In this document: positions 11,300-23,521 of the stretch, piece by piece
How positions within the stretch are numbered: position 1 is the first letter of the stretch
Layout: every line of letters begins with the position of its first letter
Assembly (NCBI GenBank): GCA_963942565.1
Contig: OZ012690.1
Coordinates: 35,004,718 to 35,068,717 of the forward strand
Origin: Maea johnstoni
Lineage: Eukaryota; Annelida; Polychaeta; Spionida; Magelonidae
Length of the DNA stretch: 64,000 nt
Direction of reading: 5' to 3'
Notes under the pieces: model-generated
What the model saw: the letters and a program-made list of their open reading frames with translations, nothing else
Database searches by the model: none
What the model was told of the DNA's origin: nothing
Translations under genes and position numbers: made by a program

Positions 11300-11662
11300 T
11301 TAAAGATGGCAAAATGGGCTCAGACTTCATCTAGTTCTATAACTTCCCACCAGATGGCACCAGCACTAGCAAAACCCAATGGTCAGTTTGGTGAAAGGCT
11401 TTAATTGGTCAGCCCGTGAACTGTTGCACATGGCAGCGTCACTTCCCATGCTGTGTGGTGCCCCAAGGCTAGGAGTCTGGACCCCACCAGGGCACAGGCT
11501 ACTTTTGTTCAGAGTCAGTATTGCACATATAAACACTGATGGCACATCTTATATTACTCCTATCTTCGTTGGGTACCAAACAACTTGACCAGACTGTCTA
11601 CCCTTAATCTGCTGAGCTGGAAAAACATGTAGGCATAAGTGATAAACATATGTATATATATG

Positions 11663-11972
<310 letters not shown>

Positions 11973-12153
11973 ACTCCACCATATTAATCACTATTAGTTC
12001 CCAGACTAGGCAAAGTAAGGGAGTCAGATTACCCTTAGGATGATGAAAGGGTAATTACTCAAGAACTTCTGCTTGTGAACTGATCCAAACTAATGGTAGA
12101 CAGAGACTTTGATTGATATGCAACTATTTCTTATCATTGGAAAGCAATTTTAA

Positions 12154-12354
12154 CCCTTACGCTACTGGTGGCTAATTTGGCCAATACAAAATGATGCAAA
12201 AAAACTGAAGAATGACTGAAACACAGGCAAATGGGTACTCATCTGAGAGTACTCGGTGAGTGTTATCCAATGAATACCAACATGATAGGGTTTAGATGAT
12301 TTTCAAATATCTTACTTTGCCTTCTGGATGAAGGTAGCCTCAGTATTAGAAGGG
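12154..12354 (-). mobile_element. TTAA MITE, family A, reverse orientation
   Basis: TTAA flanks at 12150-12153 and 12355-12358. It begins CCCTTACGCTACTGGTGGC and ends CAGTATTAGAAGGG, the family A layout reversed. It retains GGGTACTCATCTGAGAGTAC inside. The right TTAA is shared with the next element. Confidence 0.75.
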
Positions 12355-12358
12355 TTAA

Positions 12359-12586
12359 CCCATTCACATCTGGCAATTTTGAAAATAACTCAACAAACAA
12401 AGTGTTTGAAAACCAATTGAAGACAAACTGTTCAACCCATCAGGAACAACAACTCCTGGTCAAATATTACTTAAAAATATATCATTATTGTCTAGCTTTT
12501 CCAATAGTCAAACCATGTGTAAGCTCTAGATATAGGTGAATGGCAAATATAAGGCTCATAATAAGCAATTTGTAAGGATTAAAGGT
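12359..12586 (+). mobile_element. TTAA MITE, family C, abutting family A
   Basis: It starts CCCATTCACATCTGGC after the shared TTAA and carries the family C interior (CAGGAACAACAACTCCTGGTCAAATA). A candidate right TTAA lies at 12587-12590 without a clear GGG terminus, so the end is approximate. Confidence 0.5.
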
Positions 12587-12789
12587 TTAAATATTTGCCT
12601 TAAGTGAAAAGTATAATCTTGTCTCCTGATGAGGATAAGATGGTGTAGTTAGGAGGCTATGTCCTTGTTTACCAATGCTGCATTTTATCACTTGCTGCCC
12701 ACTCTCATGAAACCTAAAACTGTGAGTCTGTGTCTGTGGGCCTGCCTGGATCTCTGACCATAAAATAGCCATGTCCCCATCCAGAACAT

Positions 12790-12826
12790 CCCCCCCCCCC
12801 CCCCCCCACCCCACACACACACACAT
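12790..12826. repeat. Poly(C) plus (CA)n tract
   Basis: Eighteen C residues followed by ACCCC and a CA run. Similar C-then-CA tracts occur at 26840-26867. Confidence 0.95.
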
Positions 12827-13129
12827 TGACCTATTGCATGGCTCTCTTGTATCCAACAATGACAAAACTCACTTTGTTGCCCTTTATTTTTGTTTGTAAA
12901 TAATGTCGTGTATAGTTGCTATTATATAAAGTTGCTGGATATCTTTTGTCCCATCCCGTACATTGCCCTACATTTCCATTTATAATACATTTTTTGTCTA
13001 TAGTGCAGCATTTCTTTTTATATTCCAAAATGCTCAATAGTGCTTTACTAAGTCATTTATGCACATTTAGCCCATTTGCATTTGGAGTACATTCATAGCC
13101 TGCAACTAGCTCTTGGAATACCTCATAAA

Positions 13130-13270
13130 TAAATTTATTATTTGAAAAGCATCAGATGAATTGTGAAACCCAGCAAAAACAACAACTCTCAAACAATTTT
13201 TTTTATGAAATATCAATTCCTTATCATCAACGGATTTCCATAAATATCCATGTCCATTAAGGTTAAGAAA
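13130..13270 (+). mobile_element. Relic of TTAA MITE family B
   Basis: It has family B interior order: TTATTTGAAAAG, then GTGAAACCCAGC, then AACAACTCTCAAACAATTTT, followed by ATAAATATCC. Both ends are lost. Confidence 0.35.
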
Positions 13271-13656
13271 CCTGGAGTATTTAAGTGTTCAGAAAATCTG
13301 TACTGATTTGGGTTATTTTTATGTCATGTGATAGGCAATTCAATAAGTGTGGTGCAAGAGTTGAGAGAAAGAACCAAGTACTAAGGGAATCTATCATAGA
13401 GCGAAATCGTTTGATATCCAGAAACTAATTACCATCTGGACCTTCGATTTGGGGGAATCCGAGATCTGGTAAATTTCTTTGGTTGCTGTTTCTTCAACAG
13501 ACTGAACGACCTTTGTGACCTTGTCAGGACCTGTTGACCACTAAGCTGGGTATCAGAGCATATGTCTCCGCTGACCAACGGTCAAACTGACCATGTACGC
13601 TCACTTCAAAGACCGTTCCAGGCTCAGACGACCACCAGACCACTGTCCAGCCTGCA

Positions 13657-13865
13657 TGGCAATTAGACCAGATATCACTGGGAGAATAACAAAGCAGGTT
13701 CCTTTTCCAGATACCAGGCCTCCTCCTTGAAGAGTGTGAATTAAATGCCCAATATATTAACCCATTTGTTCCAGGAGCAGCCAATAAATTCTGCATGGCA
13801 ACTGGACAGATATTGTTGGGGAAATAACAAAGCAGGTTCTTATCCAGGTATCATTATCTTTGAAG
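13657..13865. repeat. Direct duplication, ~139-bp spacing
   Basis: The segment GAATAACAAAGCAGGTTCC near 13681 recurs as AAATAACAAAGCAGGTTCTT near 13821, with matching flanks (CTGCATGGCAA and CCAGATACC/CCAGGTATC). Confidence 0.7.
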
Positions 13866-13959
13866 AGAGTAAACATGAGACTGTATGAGACTCCCCACCA
13901 AAAAAAAATAAAAAATTAAAATGCAAACATGCAAAAAAAGTTCTTAATGAATGGATTAA

Positions 13960-14140
13960 CCCATTAATTCTGGTAGCAGCCAAATTTTAACAATACCATT
14001 TTTGGAAAATATATCAGAAAAGAAATGTTGATCAGAAACTAATATTTTTCAAATGTACGCTTAATTCCAAAAGTTAATTAAAGAAATTCTATAGATCCAT
14101 ATGGCCCATGTCAAGGATACCATCTCCAAGCATGAATGGG
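13960..14140 (+). mobile_element. TTAA MITE, family B (short)
   Basis: This 181-bp element is flanked by TTAA at 13956-13959 and 14141-14144. It starts CCCATTAATTCTGGTAGCAGCC and ends CCAAGCATGAATGGG. The interior matches other family B copies (AGAAATGTTGATCAGAAAC, TTCAAATGTACGCTTAATTCC) with shortened arms. Confidence 0.75.
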
Positions 14141-14508
14141 TTAAACACAGATTTATATCACACACCCAGACCACCCTGTCCCACCCCTCCGACCAGACCT
14201 TGGGGTAGCTACCCGCACCAACACCCACCCTCCCAGTAGTCAGGGTGGCTCCCTGGATACCGTACCCAGGCCTGCCAGCAGCCAGTGAGGGAGAAGACGC
14301 AGTCTGCAGCCGAACACACACACGTGCAAACAGAATATCCAAACACCACGCTGACCAGGGGATGAGCCAGACCTGGCGCTATCAACGCCTTGCTTACTTC
14401 ACAACCTAATCAGGCAAGCAGCGGCAAAATAGAACAGACCCCCTACTACCTGCAACGCCAATACCATTGCCATAGCGTGCCATAGTAGCCAAAATGTCAA
14501 AGTACATG

Positions 14509-14775
14509 ATCATCATCATCACCATCATCATCAACCTTCATTATCATCACTATCATCATCATCAACCTTCCTCTTAATCATTATCATCATCATCATAATC
14601 ATTTTAATGTCATCATCAGCGTAATCCCCTTTATCATGAAGATCCTAATTGTCATTAATATCCTCATCATTATCACCACCACTGTCATCATCATCATCAT
14701 CTTCATCACCATCATCATCATCATCATTTTCATTACTATCATCAACATCATCATCATCATTATCATCATTGAGAG
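14509..14775. repeat. Imperfect (ATC)n tract
   Basis: About 270 bp dominated by ATC/CAT triplets with interruptions such as CAACCTTC. No feature is seen inside. Confidence 0.9.
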
Positions 14776-15454
14776 CCTGACACCACCATGATCATGATTA
14801 TGATTGTCATAAACAATTCAGAATCAAAGAAAAGCACATGATTATACATGGCTTTAAGTTTTGTCGTTATCACTTCTATTGTTTTCATAGCCACTTTAAA
14901 GGTGTCGCAACATCTAGTCACACAAGTCTGACATTGTTTTCAGCACAATTAGAATATATAAACACCCGAAGTATTTGACTAACAGCAACTGGTATCCAGA
15001 ACCACCCAGGGTATGAACAATACTGCTTCCTCCCTAGGTGGTCAGTTGCTGGTCAGTTGGTTTCACATCTTGCTGAAATGTGGTGCCTGGCCAGAGGAAG
15101 GCTGCTGTACTGGTGGTCAGCAGCTGACCAGCCAGACAAGTACTCTGTCTTATTAACACATCTGCATCTGGTGTGCACACAGGCTCTGATAACTTGGATC
15201 ATTGTAACTCATATAAAAGGTATATATTTGAAAAAGAGATAAAAAGAATTGTTAAAAGTGAAAACCTGTGTTCAATAGCCATTGAAATATGTTTGCTGTA
15301 GTGCTGTTCTGTCCGATTGGACTGGTGGGGAGGTGGTCAGTGAGGTGTAATGTCTGTACGCTGGTCAACAGTGGACATGTTTTTCTTCACACTGCGACCA
15401 GCGTCTCTTAGCGTCCCACCTCCTTGTATGGACAACATATGCTACACTACAGCA

Positions 15455-15558
15455 ACAAGCATCACTGTCATCATCATCACTGATATCATCATTGGTATCA
15501 TCGTTATCATCACCATTAATATCATGATCATCATTGATATCATCATAATCATTAATAT

Positions 15559-15599
<41 letters not shown>

Positions 15600-15607
15600 G
15601 CTGCAGC
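15455..15607. repeat. (ATC)n then (AGC)n microsatellite
   Basis: Imperfect ATC triplets from 15455 change to an uninterrupted AGC run at about 15577-15602. Clusters of GGTCA/TGACC motifs lie just before it (15040-15140 and 15328-15375). Confidence 0.9.
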
Positions 15608-16096
15608 ATCCTCAAGTATTCTACCACTGACAATTGGCTAATCACAACTTAACCAAAATACAACAGAAAAAGGGACTCTAACCAAAATGTTATTCCTAGG
15701 TTACAAGCAGTTGTATCTGGCAATATGTGTGCTGTCTAGTGGCAGAGCCATGGAGGAGAAAAGGAAGGCTCCAGACATGATGAATCTCTCCGTGACGCTC
15801 TGTCAGTATGCATCTCCTTCTTTCTCAGTAGTTTCAGCCAGTTTTCTGCCACGGCCTACTTCAGAGATGATAGGAGACTCAGAGGTTATCTCGTGTTTTT
15901 ATTCTTATCTGGTTTCACTTGAACGAAATACTACGCCAAAACGCACCAATCTACGCACACTGCTGTGTAGCCGGGAAGCTGCTGACTGGCGTAGCACAGA
16001 GTAACAGTCAGCCGCAGTGCCTCCTCAGCTCTGTGGTGAGTAGAATGGTTAGAGAGAGTTGTGTTGGATCACTACTTTTATGCCATATCTTAACTT

Positions 16097-16098
<2 letters not shown>

Positions 16099-16157
<59 letters not shown>
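16099..16157. repeat. (ATC)n microsatellite, 19 uninterrupted units
   Basis: A perfect trinucleotide run. The poly-His frame through it is an artefact. Confidence 0.95.
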
Positions 16158-16964
16158 GAACCAGGCAATGCCGTTGCCCACATTCTGCCTGCTAGCTGAA
16201 TCCTAATTGATATTTGCAAATTTGTGAGGCTGGATTTTTAATTTCATTTTTCCCTTGTAATAGGGTAAATTGTGACTAGTTTTTTTTACTGGTGGTGGAA
16301 TTCCTGGTATAATTATGGGAAAACACAGAGTTTTTCCTGGAAATTTCAGCCACTTTTAGTGACAAAGGTTACAAAACCCTTTAAGCTTCATTAAGATGCA
16401 AAGCAATTGAGCGTGGGAAGGGTATGACTCTGTATATCAAAATCAATTAAAAGAAACTTGTGATTCTGGAGTGCTGCGGCAGTTGTAGTTCTTATCTCCT
16501 CCACCAGGTGTCCTGATGACTGTGTGAGCTAGCAGCAGCAGTAGCGTGTTTTGTTTATGTGTGTTTATGCTCAATACTTCAGTAGTACTATGTCACATAA
16601 AACACAAGTACTAAGTTACACTTGGGAACTCTGACATTTTCCATGAGTAGTGCAACCATGACTAAATAGGTAATGTGTTTACCAGAATGTGCTAGCGATT
16701 TGTAAGCTATGGGGATGATTTATACACTTTAATATCCATCCATAGGAATACAGGAAAAGGGAGGGCTGTACCTGACAAAACATGTAGGATCTGGAAAGTT
16801 AAGATATTAACTTGACATTTGGTTTATACTTACAATATCAAAAGTTAGCCAGATACAACTCTGTCTCTAGATATGATACATTGTAAGCAAGTATTCTACA
16901 AACTGATACAATGTTTTTTCTTGAATGCTACCTTTTGAGAAATATCACATCATAGAAATAGGTA

Positions 16965-17045
16965 GAGACCCCCATCTGGTAGCTCATTGGCATGTCTTTA
17001 AGATCAGCTGGCCCCATGCCAAGTAGGTAAGTAGTGGTTAAGTCT
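16965..17045 (+). repeat. Possible tRNA-derived SINE head
   Basis: ATCTGGTAGCTCATTGGC near 16976 matches the A-box region of tRNA genes and shares TAGCTCATTGG with the segment near 4652. No clean B box or tail was found, so this is a relic at best. Confidence 0.25.
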
Positions 17046-17129
17046 TTTAACAGGCTATGGGGAAAGGAGCAGAAGTACTGGTAATTTGGGAAGAGTGGCA
17101 TCTTTTAGTTGATTGCACCAACATGGCCA

Positions 17130-17470
17130 ATCAATTTTCTTTTAACAGATTCGAAAAGAAATTGAAGGAGAGTTGTTAGTTATGTTGTGATTAACATATC
17201 TCATTTAAAAAAGAATCCAAAGAGATGCTTTAGGTTCAAATAACTATCACCAGAATAATCTAATATTACCCCCAGAATATTCACACATTTTAGTTTATAT
17301 CTTCATGATTAAACCGTTTTTTCAGAAAATATTTAAAAAAGAAACGTTTGTCAAAACTCAAACCACTTATTTTAATATTTTGTGAATTTATGCTTCATTC
17401 CTAAGTTCTGTTCATAACTATCATAAATCCAGATCTGACGGTCTGGCAACTTTGATCATAACCCTTTAAA
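17130..17470. mobile_element. Two relics of TTAA MITE family B
   Basis: A reverse-type fragment (TTGAAGGAGAGTTGTTAGTT near 17161) is followed by a forward-type copy (AGAAAATATTTAAAAAAGAAACG, then ATATTTTGTGAATTTATGC) at about 17315-17465. Both are decayed and lack clear TTAA ends. Confidence 0.4.
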
Positions 17471-17789
17471 TACACTGTTATTTAAAGAGTATAAGTGGGA
17501 GGATTATTCAACTTGACATGAAAATCTTACTGCTGAAAATATCAAATCGTTATCAATATGTTTCCATGTTTGTCATAAATGTGGTAAATCAAGAAATGAA
17601 TGATTTTACAAAATACTTGTACCCATTGTTCTCACATCTGACTTCTATCCACAGACATAAGTGCAGACACTACATCATTAATTCAATGATCTAAAATTAG
17701 TAAATAATTTCTTCTATAAATAGCTCTATTAAACCAATACTCAAAGCATAAAAGTTGCGTTTGTCCTAGTTCCAATTTCTAGAACAAAT

Positions 17790-17925
17790 CTCAGCATAAT
17801 CCCAGGCTAATTATGCTGTCTAATGAAATGAGTGGATTTCCTGTGACCACAGAAATGCAGGGCTTTGATGTGCGTTACTTAGATTTCCCAGCACGTCACT
17901 CAGATTGAGACCATATTAAATGTGT
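17790..17925. promoter_or_regulatory. Candidate intronic enhancer with adjacent ETS-like and RUNX-like sites
   Basis: This is unique sequence with higher GC than its surroundings. It contains TTTCCTGTGACCACAG at 17837-17852, which joins an ETS-type core (TTCC) to a RUNX-type core (ACCACA), plus GCTAATTATGC (homeodomain-like) near 17807. ETS and RUNX factors act in blood and vessel lineages in known animals; the link to this receptor is my inference. Confidence 0.25.
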
Positions 17926-18005
17926 TAACCTATTTTGTTCCATTAAGCGGGTCTAAGCGAGTCAGTAAAAGCAAACACCATAACACCATAGTGGGAATAA
18001 TATTT

Positions 18006-18300
18006 TAACCCATTTTCTCAAGTTGCATTCAAAAGAAGCATAACTATTCTGACAATATTTTCATTAGTAACGTTTGGAAAGTATCTGAAGGAAAGTGTTT
18101 GATAGAATTCAACTAACAACTCTCTTTAGATATTCTTTTAGTATATGCTATAAGCATATAACCCATTCATATTCATTACTTTTGAAAAATATTTAGGGAG
18201 GGTTGTGAGTTAGTTTATGATCAACATTTCTCATTTGATAGTGGTCAAGTTTTTCACAATCAATTTTGTTAGAGGGGTAACACCAAAATATATTATCTGA
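18006..18300. mobile_element. Decayed TTAA MITEs, family B
   Basis: TTAACCCATTTTCTC at about 18005 opens a forward-type copy (TATCTGAAGGAAAGTG, CAACAACTCTCTTTAG). A reverse-type fragment starting AACCCATTCATATTC near 18160 carries GGGAGGGTTGTGAGTTAG. Right ends are not resolvable. Confidence 0.45.
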
Positions 18301-18941
18301 CAAAAAGATATATCCAAAAGTAGGGTGTTTTGGTAATCATGAGCACAAAAAGACAAACAGTGTTGGTCATTCGAGAGCTATGGTCCTATTGACCACCATA
18401 ATTCCAGTCTGACGCACATTTTTTAGGCAGACAAATTGCTTTCCTAATGGCAAAATGCTACCTTTTAATATCTAGACCTGACTTATTGCCTCATAACTAA
18501 AGCATTTGATTCTATATCCATTAAGACTTTTGATGGCTTCATTAATAACAAACCATATTCAAATTGCCTAATACTCCATTCTAATGATAAATAAAGTAGA
18601 AAATATATCTCAATAATATATATTTTTTCTAAGGAAAAGAAAGGCAATGACACATGAATCTAGATTTTGCTGATTGAAATATTATCAATATTATTTTTAT
18701 GTGTTGACTATGCGGTTTAAATAAGCTCTATGACCATATTGATAAATGACCACTCAAAACTGATGAAGAGTTTAATATCATTGATTAGAATCCAGTTAGG
18801 CAAAGATTGCATTCATGTGAATTTGTCTATAAATGGATTTGCTTCTCTGTGGTTGAAAACCTTAATATCTCAGATATAATTGGTCAAGGAATAAGCCTTC
18901 TGGTTGACCTTTGAGTTAATCATTCAATCTAAAGGACTGCC

Positions 18942-19110
18942 CGATAGCCAAGTGGTCTAGCCTAGCAGGACATTGCCACCAATTGCACGCTGTCTCTAAC
19001 CACTACCTAACCTAATAGTTGTGATAAGTTGCCAGAGCTTTCAGGTGGGCGATGGCGTTAAATCCTAGGCCCTCCAACTTTCTCCACAATTTACAGGCTA
19101 GTATGCATGA
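18942..19110 (+). repeat. tRNA-like SINE relic
   Basis: GCCCGATAGCCAAGTGGTCTAG near 18945 has the layout of a tRNA D-arm, with A box TAGCCAAGTGG. The downstream part does not fold into a tRNA and no B box is in register, so this is not a functional tRNA gene. A tRNA-derived SINE fragment fits best. Confidence 0.35.
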
Positions 19111-19342
19111 TTTAAAAGCCTCACTATAACAGAAAAAAATATATGGAAAATGATAAATGAAATTCCTAATTCCAATATCCCACAAATATAAGGTACAGTA
19201 TATTATATTGTACTAGAGGTTTAGTTCCTAGGTCTCCCATTGTTGATGTATAGTAAGAAAACCCTGACCACCAAGAGTATCTCTATAGTGTATATGGTAT
19301 ATAGTACTAGAGGTTTAGGTAGCTAAATAGCATGTAATAAGG

Positions 19343-19366
19343 CCCCCCCCCCCCCCCCCCCCCCCC
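19343..19366. repeat. Poly(C) tract
   Basis: An uninterrupted run of 24 C residues. It is flanked upstream by a short duplication (GTACTAGAGGTTTAG twice, ~90 bp apart). Confidence 0.95.
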
Positions 19367-19618
19367 TGGCTGCTGTAATGTAAGAAAAGCCAGGGTGCTG
19401 CTGTAGGGAGTTGATAACAGAGGACTCGTGGGAACGCATTTCCTAATTCAACTTTTCTCGCTCCTGCCCTCTGGTGGTGGGAGTGACACTTACAGTATTT
19501 CTAAACACACATTGCAGATACCACAAGAATACTCCTCGGACATTTATAGATATTGAGTTCTCTGACATCGGCATCCTGTGTGAGGGATTTTTGTTTGACA
19601 TTTAAAATTAACAATATA

Positions 19619-19636
19619 TGATATATATAATATATA

Positions 19637-19718
<82 letters not shown>
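19619..19718. repeat. (TA)n microsatellite
   Basis: About 100 bp of TA repeats with TAATA interruptions at the left. Confidence 0.95.
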
Positions 19719-19725
<7 letters not shown>

Positions 19726-20249
19726 GAATGCATGAGTCAGCTAACACATGGAGAGGGCTTAGTTGAGGATGCCCCTGTATGTTTGACTGGATACAATCCC
19801 CCTTGTAATCCCTACTGTAATATCATGTTATTTACTGGGGGGTATTATCCTATTCCCCACTCCCAGCCTGAGTCAGAGACCCACCAGAAGTTAGCAGTAC
19901 ATGTCTAGGACACCAGCAGGACTTGGCAGCATGACAGGACTGCCCGGCGTCTTTAAGCAGGATGTACTTAAGGGGATTTAAAGGAGCGAGTTCTCAACTG
20001 GACTGTAGCGAACTTGAGATGCAGGAATCATCCACATTAAAACCCTATTTGCAACCATAGCAGGGAGATATTACATAGAGTGTTATTACAGATCTAGGTT
20101 TTGTGATATTCGCACATAACTGAGGGCATAACTGTTTCTTATAAGCTTCTAGCCTTTATCAATGCCAACCCCCTGCCCCTGTATTACCTATGCAACTTTT
20201 TGATTTGTATTTGTAATGCCTGAAGTCAACTCCTCCCGAATATCAACAA

Positions 20250-20266
20250 CAACAATAATAATGATA

Positions 20267-20331
<65 letters not shown>

Positions 20332-20335
20332 GATG

Positions 20336-20393
<58 letters not shown>

Positions 20394-20399
20394 TAATAA

Positions 20400-20430
<31 letters not shown>

Positions 20431-20438
20431 AATAATAT
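20250..20438. repeat. (AAT)n microsatellite
   Basis: About 190 bp of AAT triplets with GAT and AAC variants. Poly-Ile and poly-Leu frames through it are artefacts. Confidence 0.95.
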
Positions 20439-20989
20439 TAATGAAAAAAACAAAAACAAATGTAGTTAAGAAATTTCCTCTGGCTCTCTGATATGTTGTC
20501 TTGAATGATGATTTAAAAAAATTGAAAATATTACAAAAAAGGGTGAATTTCCCAAATGATCAAAGGAGAATTTTGGGATAGATTCTAAAAAATATTTCAT
20601 CTTCATATATTCTCCAAAGAATGGTTTAATCAAAAAGATATTACCAAAACAGACAGGCCCATAAGGAAAAAAGGGAAATCACCAAAATATCTTCTCATTT
20701 TTGTATGGTCTGTGAAGTCTCAAGAAGAACATACAATGTTTTGTATTTTTGTATATTTGAAAAAAAACTATTAAAAAAGTCAGGTCACAAAGAGTTGGCT
20801 GATAAGATCATTACATGCAGATAGAGATCAAAGAATGCATGTGCGATGAATGAAATCCTCTGAAATAAAATCCAATTTTATGTGCCCCTCTACACATATT
20901 TAATCATTTCATGAAATTCAAAACTAACATTGGACAAAGAGCTTAATGAGTGCCGTAGAGCCGTGGGGACAATGGATCTTTACAATTCC

Positions 20990-21180
20990 TTTATTTTCAT
21001 ACTCTGCATTCCTTCCAGCCCATTAAAGCCAAGCTCCCCCTGCGGCAGAGAGCTTATGAGGGATAATTATGGTTCTATAATAATCCTGTTCACTGCAGTG
21101 TGAAGCCAGGGCAGCGAGCACTTACTTCTTACATAACTTTAACACTTCAAGGCGGAGGAGGCGGCAGCGACTTCACATCA
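20990..21180. promoter_or_regulatory. GC-richer block, candidate regulatory element; its 3' part is duplicated downstream
   Basis: The sequence contains AAGCTCCCCCTGCGGC, GAGGGATAATTATGG and CACTGCAGTG. Its distal segment (ACATAACTTTAACACTTCAAGGCGGAGG at 21132-21159) recurs at about 21380-21407 with one extra A, so the block is partly captured in a local duplication. Confidence 0.25.
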
Positions 21181-21224
21181 TCATAGCGCTCATTAGTGTT
21201 TCACAACGCAACATTCATAAACAC

Positions 21225-21631
21225 ATTACTATTTTGGTGATATATCTCTGACAAAAGCATCTTTCAGAAGATATTTGGAGGCAAAATGTTCCTCAGAGTG
21301 CATATCACAATACTCTTTTAAATATTTTTTGATAAACTTTGTTCCTCGGTTACATTCAGTTATTCTAAATTGCTTTTTACATAACTTTAAACACTTCAAG
21401 GCGGAGGCAGCGACTTCACACCATATCGCAATTCAATCCATTCATAAACAAATTACTATTTTGGTGATATATCTCTCAAAAAAGCATTTTTAGAAGATAT
21501 TTAGAGGAGAAATGTTCCTCAGAGCGCATATCATAATATTTTTTTGAATTCATACTTGGTTCCTCAGTTATATTCAAAAGTATCAAATATGCAGACGTAA
21601 CTTCTCAGTGGAAACTGCAATTATGAAAGGG
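21225..21631 (+). mobile_element. TTAA MITE family B with internal ~240-bp duplication
   Basis: ACTATTTTGGTGATATATCTCT with the following AGAAGATATTT, AATGTTCCTCAGAG and GCATATCA segments occurs at about 21228 and 21448. The second copy runs on to a proper right end (GCAATTATGAAAGGG before TTAA at 21632-21635). Confidence 0.55.
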
Positions 21632-21635
21632 TTAA

Positions 21636-21838
21636 CCAATCTGGAGTACACACATGGTGAGACAAAGTAGAAAATAATGCATCAAATAAAAGGAATATCT
21701 GAAAAATGTTTGACAGGTTTTTGCTAAACCCTATTTGAACAATAACTTTCAGTCAAGTTAATATTTTCAAATAAGTGCTTTGCTATCAAGATAGCTCATT
21801 ATACATCTGACAATGTGTATGCTGCAGATGTTAATTAG
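21636..21838 (+). mobile_element. TTAA MITE, family C, in a chain
   Basis: It starts CCAATCTGGAG after TTAA 21632-21635 shared with the upstream copy and ends before TTAA 21839-21842. Family C interior: GAACAATAACTTTCAGTCAAG, TTTGCTATCAAGATAG, ACATCTGACA. Confidence 0.55.
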
Positions 21839-21842
21839 TTAA

Positions 21843-21932
21843 CCCCAATCAGGAGTTAATTGATAAGTTAGCTATTGGTAAGTTAGCTATGAGAATAAAT
21901 GCTTGCCTTTTTACTTCTGCAGGTGGTGAGGG
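21843..21932 (+). mobile_element. Short 90-bp TTAA element in a chain
   Basis: It lies between TTAA 21839-21842 and TTAA 21933-21936 and reads CCCCAATCAGGAG...GGTGGTGAGGG. The CCC/GGG ends and TTAA borders suggest another non-autonomous piggyBac-like family. GGTAAGTTAGCTAT is part of an internal short duplication. Confidence 0.45.
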
Positions 21933-21947
21933 TTAAACGCTTTTTTA

Positions 21948-22390
21948 CCCATTCATGCCATGCTTAAAGCTTCTCTTGAGAATTATTGTCTGGATCTATG
22001 ATACTTTAGAAGATGAATTTGAAAAAAAGAATGAATTCACAAAATATCTGATGGTAATCTGTTGGCAGGTTTATTTCAATACTTTTTCCTTTCAAATATT
22101 AGGATTACTAGTCGGTCCATTTGACAGGGACTAAATGCATGAATCACCCTATCATATTCAACCAAGCAGTCACCCAATATAAAGCTGACTATCTTGATGA
22201 TAACTTTTGAATGGAAGCATCTTTTGGAAAATATTTCAAGGAGAAATATCAACCAATTCACAAACAATCTGTTTCTTTCAAAATTTTCTCAAATACTTGC
22301 TTGGTTTCCAAATCAATCTCATACGTAGATGAGTTCCATTGGATATTTTCTATGGGAAACTGCAAAGCATTAATGTGCTTAAATGGAGCA
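21948..22390. mobile_element. Two decayed TTAA MITEs, family B, opposite orientations
   Basis: A reverse-type copy opens ACCCATTCATGCCATGC and runs to about ATGCATGAATCACC near 22148. A forward-type copy follows from about 22190 (AATATTTCAAGGAGAAATATC, TTTCTTTCAAAATTTTC). Confidence 0.5.
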
Positions 22391-23521
22391 TAACATTTTC
22401 AAAGACCATCTTTCCCTAGGCGTCAAGTATTGCTTAGTGTGTCATACAATCTCACCAAAGTGTTTTATGATGGTCACAATTGATGCTCTCAACCTAAAAT
22501 TACGCCAGATGTTCTAATGCATGCACATCATGCCGCGAGGGAGAAAATATTGCATGATTTAAAAATTGAATTATTTTCCACCAGTAGCACCTTGAAAATC
22601 AACAAGATGAGTTTGATCATATTCATAGTGACATAAAATAAAGTATGTGGTAGATGAAATTAAGGATGCAGATAAGGACATATAGGTAAGGGAGGGACCA
22701 ACATTAACTTTTCCAACCTATTATTGAAAATTGACTACGGTTTTAAAGTGGCATTGCATATAGTCAAATGATCATGAGCCTTTGATATAGTACACTGAGC
22801 TTAAAATCAAGGCTTCAGGCTTCAGCAAATATTTCCAAACCATAACTTGCCTTATAGATTAAATTGGCCTTAACAGATGCCCAGTTTTCTGATGCCCTTT
22901 TTTACTAAATCTTTAGAAATGACAAAAGGTCTCTGGTGGGGCGCCAACACACATACTTTTCAAACCATGAAATACCAGTTTTCTGATGCTCTAAAGAATA
23001 TTTATTCATTTTTAATTTTTGTATGATCTTAGAAATAATGTTGAGGTTATTTAAGGTATTATGAAAAGTTTTTATTCATTCTCTCATATGACACTTGATT
23101 CATGCCAGGAGGTCTTAGCAAGTGTCGTCAGGACCTTTAAAACATTTGGAATTAAGCAAAAATTAACAAAATTAATATTTCAAGGAGAGTTGTGGGTTGT
23201 CTCATAATAAATATTTTTCCTTTAAATATATTTAGGATAATGCTCTGCACACAAAAATAATGCCAAAATGATCAGAACTATCTTGGGAGCTACAGACATG
23301 ACATAAAAGGACAAAGAAGGTCACTTTCCTTTGATTTTTTCGCTGAAAATAAAACCAGACACAAAAAATCACAGAACTAGCTACATATACAAAAAAACCA
23401 CAAAAGCACCCTAAAAAGTGTGTCGTCAACCACAGACAGTGTACATTCATAATAGCCGATGGCGCTTTTTGTATTTGACTTCCGCTAGGGCCGTGTGCGG
23501 GTTTCTGACGGGTTCACTCAC

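Noticed and set aside
18942-19015. Possible tRNA gene
   Set aside because: Only the D-arm/A box fits. There is no anticodon stem, B box or acceptor closure, so it is at best a SINE fragment.
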